This document shows positions 58,612 to 64,000 of a stretch of DNA of 64,000 nt, piece after piece (positions within the stretch are counted from its first letter, which is position 1; the number at the start of each line of letters is the position of its first letter). Position numbers and translations under genes: made by a program. Location: NCBI RefSeq assembly GCF_001434395.1, contig NZ_AZFS01000060.1, positions 161,724 through 225,723 on the forward strand, written 5' to 3'. The notes beneath the pieces are model-generated. The model was not told the origin of the DNA, did not search any database, and was given only the letters and a program-made list of their open reading frames with translations. The DNA is from Levilactobacillus hammesii DSM 16381 (GTDB taxonomy: Bacteria > Bacillota > Bacilli > Lactobacillales > Lactobacillaceae).

Positions 58612-59970
58612 CTAGTGGAAGGCCATGTTTAGTAACAGGACAATCAGAATCCCGACTACGGAAATCACGGTTTCCAAGACGGTCCAGATACTCAGCGTTT
58701 GCTTAACGGTTAAGTCGAAGTATTCTCTGAACATCCAGAACCCGGCATCGTTCACGTGAGAGGCGGCTAAGGAACCAGCGCCGATAGCCAAAACCATCAG
58801 TGCGGGATCAACGCCGGCCTGCGCCATCAGTGGGGCAACAATCCCAGCGGCGGTCAATGCGGCCACGGTAGCGGACCCTAAGGCGACCCGCAAAACCACG
58901 GCGACTAACCAGCCCAAAATCAGGGGTGACATGTTGGAATCAATAAAGATTTTGGCAACTTCCTTACCGACACCACCGTCAATGAGGACTTGCTTGAAGG
59001 CACCACCACCCCCGATAACCAGGAGCAGCATGGCAATGGACTTTACGGCATTTTCAATGGAGGCCATAATCTCCGAGGTCTTGCGCTTCCGACCCCAACC
59101 CATGGTAAACATGGCCACAATCAGTGAGATGAGCATGGCAATGGCGGGATCCCCAATCAACGCCACAATCTGGTCGAGCATTGAGGCGTTCTTGGTGGGG
59201 GTTGCGCCGCCGTCGACGGTCATCTTGTAGATGGTCGTGATGGCCATCAGGATAACTGGGAACAGGGAGGTCAGTACGGAGAGGCCGAAACTAGGTGATT
59301 CGGATGGCTTAAAGGTCTTGATTTCACCTAACGAAGACAAGTTTCCTTTACGCTCAAAGGCGGCCGGTGCGTATCGTTGGGCCAATTTGGTAAACATGGG
59401 CCCGGCCACGATGGCACAAGGAATGGCCACGATCAGTCCGAATAACAGAACCTTCCCATCGTTGGCATTCAGAATAGCCGCGATGGCAACGGGTGCCGGG
59501 TGAGGGGGTAAGAAACCGTGGGTAACGGACAGAGCGGCTGCCATGGAAATTCCCAAGTAAAGAATGGGCACATCAGCCTCGATAGCGATGGCAAAGACGA
59601 TTGGAATTAAGAGAACCATCCCAACTTCGAAGAAAAGCGCGATGCCCAGAATAAATGAAGCGAGCATGATGGCCATTTGCAGGCGTTTCTTCCCGAATTT
59701 GTCGATCAAAGTGGTTGCAATCACGTAGGCCCCACCGGCGTCGGCAACTAACCGACCCAGCATGGCACCAAATCCAAAGACCAAGGAAAGTTCGCCTAAT
59801 TGGCTCCCAATCCCGGCCTCAATGGTCGTGGCAATTTTGGTGAGATCCATCCCCAGCAGAATCGCCGTGAGGACGGAGGTTAAGATCAGGGAGACGAAAG
59901 TATTGATTTTAAACTTGATGATTAAAACCAATAAAAAAATGACCCCGATAACTAAAGCTATAAGTTCCAT
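58612..59970 (-). CDS. gntP: Gluconate:H+ symporter
   Basis: A 452-residue GntP-family permease with about twelve to fourteen hydrophobic segments. Conserved stretches are FGFGAMLGRLVADAGGA, FFEVGMVLLIPIVFAIA, THGFLPPHPAPVAIA, GGGGAFKQVLIDGGVG and SHVNDAGFWMFREYF. It imports gluconate (or a related sugar acid) with protons. GAAAGGG precedes the ATG. It follows gntK on the minus strand after a 165-base gap with stem-loops. Confidence 0.94.
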   Translation of the reverse strand: MELIALVIGVIFLLVLIIKFKINTFVSLILTSVLTAILLGMDLTKIATTIEAGIGSQLGELSLVFGFGAMLGRLVADAGGAYVIATTLIDKFGKKRLQMAIMLASFILGIALFFEVGMVLLIPIVFAIAIEADVPILYLGISMAAALSVTHGFLPPHPAPVAIAAILNANDGKVLLFGLIVAIPCAIVAGPMFTKLAQRYAPAAFERKGNLSSLGEIKTFKPSESPSFGLSVLTSLFPVILMAITTIYKMTVDGGATPTKNASMLDQIVALIGDPAIAMLISLIVAMFTMGWGRKRKTSEIMASIENAVKSIAMLLLVIGGGGAFKQVLIDGGVGKEVAKIFIDSNMSPLILGWLVAVVLRVALGSATVAALTAAGIVAPLMAQAGVDPALMVLAIGAGSLAASHVNDAGFWMFREYFDLTVKQTLSIWTVLETVISVVGILIVLLLNMAFH

Positions 59971-60000
59971 AAGGTAAGCCCTTTCATTTTTAGATTTATG

Positions 60001-60111
60001 AAGAGCCGATGCATCAGCATCGGCTCTTCACTGTAAGCAAACATAATTGTAACCGATTCACTTTGGAATCGCCACGATTATGTTTCATAAATTTTTTGAT
60101 AGTTTGCTTAC
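60001..60111 (-). promoter_or_regulatory. Stem-loop cluster between gntK and gntP
   Basis: One 13-bp hairpin (60001-60013 with 60018-60030) has no T tract on either side. Next to it GTAAGCAAAC (60034-60043) pairs with GTTTGCTTAC (60102-60111), and inside this AAACATAAT with ATTATGTTT and CGATT with AATCG can pair. These may set differential stability of the gntK and gntP messages or attenuate transcription. Confidence 0.5.
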
Positions 60112-60135
60112 TTTCTGAAAACTTAAGGGGCTCAG

Positions 60136-61686
60136 TTATTTCTTGTCAGAAACGTTTACGTGAGTCCGTTGGTATTCGGCAATATTCTTGTATTCGGATT
60201 GCAGTTGCCGACTCAGGCGAATGTAGATCGGAACCAAGGCCCGGTAGGCACTGTAGGTGTCAGGATTTGGATGGTGAACGTTCGCCACACCAATAAAGTT
60301 CTTGACTACGGACAGGTCATCGATCATTCCCAGGGCGTACATCCCTAACGTTGCGGCACCTAAGGCCGTTCCTTCAGGACTCTCTGGAATCGTCACATCT
60401 TGTTCGAAGATGTCGGCGAGCATTTGCCGCCAAAGGGCAGAACGTGCGAAACCACCGGTTGCTTGGATGCTGGAAGGCTTGCCAACGACTTCTTCCAAGG
60501 CCAACATGACCGTGTAGAGGTTGTAGACAATTCCTTCCAATGCAGCTCGGACCATGTGTGCCCGAGAGTGCGTCCGGGTTAAACCAAAGAAGGAACCCCG
60601 GGCGTTAGCATCCCAGATTGGGGCCCGTTCGCCACCCAGGAAGGGATGGAAGATCAGGCCATCGGAACCGGCGGGAATCTTTTCGGCGATTTCCGTTAAG
60701 AGGTCGTAGGAGTCCACGTGCATCTGTTCGGCAGTCAGCTTTTCGGGTGCGAAGAGTTGATCACGAACCCACCGGAAGACGATTCCCCCGTTGTTAACGG
60801 GACCACCGACAACCCAATGATCTTTGGACAGGTAGTAACAGAAGACCCGGCCCTTAGGGTCAATCTTAGGCTTGTCAGTGACAACCCGGACGGCACCGGA
60901 AGTTCCGATCGTGACGGCAACGACACCGGGATCGATGGCGTTAACCCCCAGGTTGGCCAGAGGACCATCGGAGGCTCCCATGACAAATGGGGTTTGTGGG
61001 TCCATGCCGATGACGCCGGCGTAGTCCGCCTTCATGCCGGTCAATTGGTCAGTGGTGTCAACCAGCTTAGGCAATTGGTCACGGGTAATGCCCGCAACTT
61101 CTAGGGCTTGGTCGTCCCAGTCCATGTTGAAGATGTTGAAGAGCCCCGTTGCGTTGGCAATCGAGTAGTCTTCTTGTAAGACACCGAATAATTTGTAAAT
61201 CACGTATTCTTTGATCCCAACGAACCAACGCGCTTGCTTGAAGAGGTCAGCGTGTTCGTTGCGCAGCCAGATCAGCTTGCTCAGGGGGGTCATCGGGTGA
61301 ATCGGGGTCCCGGTCTTTTCGTAAAGTTGCTTACCAACGCCGTTTTCACGGAGTTCATCAGCGTATTTTACGGCCCGGTTATCTGCCCAAGTAATGGCCC
61401 GTGTCAATGGCTTGTGGTTTTCGTCTAACAGAATCAAGCTATGCATGGCTGCGGAGAACGAGACGCCGTGGAGGTCGCCATTCTTCAAATCAGCCTTCCG
61501 TAAAACGGTGGTCATACCATCAATGATGGCGGCGAAGATTTCTTCTGGATCTTCTTCGGCCATATCTGGGACGTCTTGGTAGAGGGGATACAGGTTGTTT
61601 GAATAACCTTGCATCTTGCCAGCGGTATCGTAGAGAACGGTCTTGACACTGGTCGTTCCAATATCGACCCCAATCATGTAGTCCAT
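60136..61686 (-). CDS. gntK: Gluconokinase (FGGY family)
   Basis: Phosphorylates gluconate to 6-phosphogluconate, which feeds the phosphoketolase/pentose phosphate route. The 516-residue FGGY kinase has the N-terminal phosphate loop GVDIGTTSVKTVLYD, AITWADNRA, GASDGPLANLG, IGTSGAVRVV and the FGGY-type GGFARSALWRQMLADI. I chose ATG 61686 with GGAAGAG 6 bases upstream; an extension to 61755 has no site. It is first in a gntK-gntP minus-strand unit, divergent from an RpiR-type regulator. Confidence 0.93.
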   Translation of the reverse strand: MDYMIGVDIGTTSVKTVLYDTAGKMQGYSNNLYPLYQDVPDMAEEDPEEIFAAIIDGMTTVLRKADLKNGDLHGVSFSAAMHSLILLDENHKPLTRAITWADNRAVKYADELRENGVGKQLYEKTGTPIHPMTPLSKLIWLRNEHADLFKQARWFVGIKEYVIYKLFGVLQEDYSIANATGLFNIFNMDWDDQALEVAGITRDQLPKLVDTTDQLTGMKADYAGVIGMDPQTPFVMGASDGPLANLGVNAIDPGVVAVTIGTSGAVRVVTDKPKIDPKGRVFCYYLSKDHWVVGGPVNNGGIVFRWVRDQLFAPEKLTAEQMHVDSYDLLTEIAEKIPAGSDGLIFHPFLGGERAPIWDANARGSFFGLTRTHSRAHMVRAALEGIVYNLYTVMLALEEVVGKPSSIQATGGFARSALWRQMLADIFEQDVTIPESPEGTALGAATLGMYALGMIDDLSVVKNFIGVANVHHPNPDTYSAYRALVPIYIRLSRQLQSEYKNIAEYQRTHVNVSDKK

Positions 61687-61772
61687 AGTGCTCTTCCTTT
61701 CGTGGTGCCTCAGTTTTAAATGAAAAAAATCATTCTGCTTTGAACGATAACGCATTGATCGCTAGAACGCAA

Positions 61773-61786
61773 CGACAACGCTTGCA
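61773..61786 (-). promoter_or_regulatory. Candidate cre box in the gntK leader
   Basis: On the minus strand TGCAAGCGTTGTCG matches 12 of 14 cre positions. It lies downstream of the gntK promoter, where CcpA would block elongation. It partly overlaps a GCTTGC-GCAAGC hairpin. Confidence 0.4.
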
Positions 61787-61850
61787 AAACGCAAGCTACG
61801 CTATCAAACGGTCGGTTTCACCGTGCAGATGTAAAATTTCCGTCTCGCCC

Positions 61851-61896
61851 ATTATATGAAAAGAAGTTTCACATTTCAAGTGAAATGTTGTAAAAT
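61851..61896. promoter_or_regulatory. Overlapping divergent gnt promoters with two inverted-repeat operators
   Basis: Minus strand: TTGAAA (61879-61874), 17 bases, TATAAT (61856-61851) for gntK. Plus strand: TTTCAC (61867-61872), 18 bases, TAAAAT (61891-61896) for the regulator. TGAAA-AGAAG-TTTCA (61857-61871) and CATTTCA-AG-TGAAATG (61872-61887) are inverted repeats lying across both promoters, as expected for operators of the adjacent RpiR-type protein. Confidence 0.65.
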
Positions 61897-61944
61897 GTTT
61901 ACAAAAGGTAATCTTTTAAAAATTGTTGGAAGGGGGCGGCGACT

Positions 61945-62802
61945 ATCGCACGCTCAACCATTGGAAAGATTCGGGGGACGTATGATCAGTTGTCTCGAAC
62001 GGAGAAAAAGGTGGCCCAGTTGGCCTTAGATAATCCAGCTGTGGTCAGCGAAATGACGATTAAGGAATTAGCAAGTGCCACGGGGGTTTCGACCGCGACC
62101 ATTTCCCGTTTCGTCAAGCGGATGGACTACTCAAACTATCGGGAATTTACGATGGCTTTGGCCCACACCGCAGCCGAGATGACGCCGCAACAAAATAGTT
62201 TTCCGGAACTGGCCGAAGGGGACTCACTCGCCACGATTGCGAACAAAACCTTTCGTTTTTCCATAAATTCTTTACGGGCGACAAATGAAGCATTGAACGA
62301 AGATGACCTGGCACGGGCCGTTATTAAAATTATTAACGCCAAAACGGTGGCGTTCTTTGGTCTGGGTGGCTCGGCCGTTGCGGCACTGGATGGCTATCAC
62401 AAGTTTCTCCGGACACCGCTGAATGTGACCTACCATCCCGACTACGACATTCAACTCATGCAGGCGGCGCGGATGACGGCGCAGGACTGTGCCATTGTGA
62501 TCTCTCACTCTGGCCGGAATCATGAGACCCTAGAGATTGTACGGGAGCTCAAACGCAACGGAGTGGCCATCATCGTGATTACCAGCTACAGTGGTTCCGA
62601 GTTGGCCCAAGCCGCGGCAGTCACCTTCCTGTCACTGACAGACGAAGTGAAGTACCGTTCAGAAGGGATGTACTCGTTGATTTCGCAAATGACGATCCTG
62701 GATAGTCTTTTTATGATGACTGTCTTGCGCAGTTCTTCACGTACTAAACCGGTCTTAACCCGCGTTCGAGACGTCATTGAACAGACTCGCTATGATTCTT
62801 AG
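61945..62802 (+). CDS. RpiR-family regulator of gluconate genes, apparent AUC start
   Basis: A transcription factor with an N-terminal HTH_6 domain (LASATGVSTATISRFVKRM) and a C-terminal SIS sugar-phosphate-binding domain (FFGLGGSAVAALDGYHKF, ISHSGRNHETLEIV). It probably senses 6-phosphogluconate and controls the divergent gntKP genes. No ATG, GTG or TTG is in frame between the stop at 61918 and TTG 61990. Yet the frame from ATC 61945 encodes IARSTIGKIRGTYDQLSRTE, the normal RpiR first helix, and GGAAGGGGG lies 8 bases before ATC. Starting at TTG 61990 would cut that helix. From 61945 the product has 285 residues, normal for the family. Confidence 0.85.
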   Translation: MARSTIGKIRGTYDQLSRTEKKVAQLALDNPAVVSEMTIKELASATGVSTATISRFVKRMDYSNYREFTMALAHTAAEMTPQQNSFPELAEGDSLATIANKTFRFSINSLRATNEALNEDDLARAVIKIINAKTVAFFGLGGSAVAALDGYHKFLRTPLNVTYHPDYDIQLMQAARMTAQDCAIVISHSGRNHETLEIVRELKRNGVAIIVITSYSGSELAQAAAVTFLSLTDEVKYRSEGMYSLISQMTILDSLFMMTVLRSSSRTKPVLTRVRDVIEQTRYDS

Positions 62803-62808
62803 GAGTCA

Positions 62809-62939
62809 TGGTATAATAGACGGCATACCTCTTGGCAAATGATGCGAAGAGGGTGCCGCCTTTGTTGTCACCGACTACTGAGGCGACTCATCCAAGTGAG
62901 GCGTCCCGGTGACGGGCAAAATTAGCGTAAAGGAGAACG
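62809..62939 (+). promoter_or_regulatory. Promoter and structured leader of the GH25-like gene
   Basis: TGGTATAAT (TATAAT 62812-62817) is an extended -10. The leader then has an 11-bp bulged stem (GGCAT-CCTCTT with AAGAGG-GTGCC, about 62822-62856) and a second domain closed by GTCACCG with CGGTGAC (about 62869-62915). The second domain contains a duplicated GAGGCG and a CTCA/TGAG hairpin. The first stem might also act as a weak terminator of the regulator gene. Confidence 0.45.
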
Positions 62940-62943
62940 GTGA

Positions 62944-63711
62944 TTGACGGTGAAACGACGTGACTATCAACCCATATATGACAACACGTTTCGGCGCCGA
63001 CACCGTTATCGTCGTTGGTTATGGCTGCTGACCGTGTTGGTGGTCATCATTGGCGGCGGCTGGGGCTGGTACCAGTGGGATGCCCATCAACGGGCACAGG
63101 TGGCCAGCTATCCCATCAAGGGGGTCACGATCAATCAGGACAGTGGCTACCTGGATTTTCAGCAACTGGCAAAGCACGAGACCTTTGCGTACTTGCAGGC
63201 GACGTCTGGTGCCACCTATACCGATGATGATTTTAGCGATAATTATTCGCGATCTCAAGGCGCTGACATCCAGATTGGCGTGGCCCACACCTTTAGCTTT
63301 ACCACCACGGCGCAACGTCAATATCACCATTTTAAAAATACAGTTAAGCGAAACACGGGAACCTTACCAATTATGGTGGCAGTTAGTTACTATGGTAAAT
63401 ATAATAGTAGCAACGCGGATATGGCCACACAGGGGCAAAAACTCAAGCAGCTGGTGACCCTGCTGAGTGGTCATTATCACCAGGGCGTGGTGGTTTTTGC
63501 CAGCAAGTCCGTGCTGACCCAATTTGTCAGGCCGGTCTTGCCCCAACAGGATTATTGGACCGCCGGGGGAAAGCTGTCGGGACACGCTCAGCAGGTCAAG
63601 TTGATCGAATATGACGCCAACGGCACGGTTTCCCAAAACGGTCAGGATCTACCGGTCGCCAAATCCGTCTTTAACGGGGACCGACGTGAGTGGCACGCGT
63701 TTACGCGATAA
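62944..63711 (+). CDS. Membrane-anchored GH25 lysozyme-like protein with altered catalytic motif
   Basis: A 255-residue protein with a basic start, one membrane segment (about 24-43) and an extracellular domain of GH25 (muramidase) layout. It has YPIKGVTINQDSGYLDFQQL, where active enzymes have GIDVSxxQGxIDW; FAYLQATSGATYTDDDF, with the Y-D-F pattern of GH25; and LPIMVAVSYYGKY, where active enzymes have the catalytic D-x-E (as in LDIEYYG). The acidic residues of that pair are replaced by A-V-S. It may therefore bind peptidoglycan without cutting it. The start is TTG, 8 bases after AAAGGAG. Confidence 0.75.
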   Translation: MTVKRRDYQPIYDNTFRRRHRYRRWLWLLTVLVVIIGGGWGWYQWDAHQRAQVASYPIKGVTINQDSGYLDFQQLAKHETFAYLQATSGATYTDDDFSDNYSRSQGADIQIGVAHTFSFTTTAQRQYHHFKNTVKRNTGTLPIMVAVSYYGKYNSSNADMATQGQKLKQLVTLLSGHYHQGVVVFASKSVLTQFVRPVLPQQDYWTAGGKLSGHAQQVKLIEYDANGTVSQNGQDLPVAKSVFNGDRREWHAFTR

Positions 63712-63727
63712 AGAAAACATACTAAGA

Positions 63728-63960
63728 GTGAGACAGAAGGCGTTTAGATCCTGAGCATTAACGTCATAAGGCGGAAAATCCCGGGTTTGGATTATTCTTC
63801 TTATGGGGTTAAGCGCAGGGATCTGCCTTCTGTTCCACGTTTCGGCTATATAGGGTTAGAGACACTACCCTGAGCATTGACGTGATAACAGGGATTATGC
63901 CCGGTCTTGGCGTCATTTCTGTTATCGGATTAAGCGCAACAAACGGTTCTTTGTCAACGG
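63728..63960. repeat. Two copies of a structured intergenic repeat
   Basis: Copy A (core 63751-63817) and copy B (core 63870-63938) both start CTGAGCATT-ACGT and end TTAAGCGCA. Each holds a stem inside (CATAAG/CTTATG in A, GATAACAG/CTGTTATC in B). Copy A is further closed by CAGAAGGC (63734-63741) with GCCTTCTG (63825-63832). Most differences fall in the stem arms and keep pairing, which points to a conserved fold. No gene is seen from 63712 to the window end. Confidence 0.6.
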
Positions 63961-64000
63961 TTGTTGATGAGGAGATCTTCAGAGGTTCAATTCACTTGCG

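Overview
The window reads as the chromosome of a Gram-positive Lactobacillaceae species. The signs are strong AGGAGG-type ribosome binding sites, frequent TTG starts, a T-box leader on asnA, CcpA-type cre boxes, a CamS lipoprotein, PcrA, NAD-dependent DNA ligase, GatCAB, a cydABCD block and a deo operon headed by deoC. Levilactobacillus or a near relative is plausible, but the genus cannot be fixed by reading alone. I found no tRNA, rRNA, CRISPR array, prophage or intact insertion sequence.

Layout. 0-4 kb: the 3' end of a Panacea-domain gene, asnA with its T-box leader, and an APC amino acid permease. 4-18.5 kb: an exopolysaccharide (EPS) locus bracketed by two paralogous LytR-CpsA-Psr (LCP) genes. 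Inside are the Wzz-like modulator, BY-kinase, PHP phosphatase, priming transferase, five further transferases (one of the CDP-glycerol glycerophosphotransferase family), the Wzy-like polymerase, UDP-galactopyranose mutase and the Wzx-like flippase. From about 8.3 kb to 18.6 kb it is visibly AT-rich compared with the rest. 19-23.3 kb (minus strand): a secreted beta-helix protein, a secreted tyrosine/lipid phosphatase and a D-2-hydroxyacid dehydrogenase. 23.6-32.3 kb: cydAB, cydDC, then a divergent polyprenyl diphosphate synthase and MenA-like prenyltransferase. Together these form a cytochrome bd and menaquinone respiratory block. 32.4-46.4 kb: xpt, a PurK-like ATP-grasp gene, pcrA-ligA-camS, gatCAB-dagK and rlmD. 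46.8-51.9 kb: deoC-deoB-deoD-deoR-pdp. 52.3-52.6 kb: a gene-free stretch that folds on paper into a large multibranched RNA. 52.8-56.6 kb: gshA and rbsD with a FucP-type sugar permease. 56.8-63.7 kb: a second amino acid permease, the gluconate genes gntP-gntK with a divergent RpiR-type regulator, and a membrane-anchored GH25-like protein. The window ends in two copies of a structured intergenic repeat.

The most interesting points are as follows. The helix-closed RNA candidate at 52311-52587 has no recognised identity. The xpt leader has an alternative reading as an 18-codon ORF or a three-way junction. Two genes seem to lack a canonical start codon and to begin at AUU and AUC. The duplicated LCP genes have drifted apart in base composition around an exchanged EPS cassette. 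The GH25-like and PurK-like proteins have lost signature residues. Matching CG-centred palindromes lie in front of both nucleoside and ribose genes. All helix and operator calls were made by eye; no folding, database search or alignment was run.
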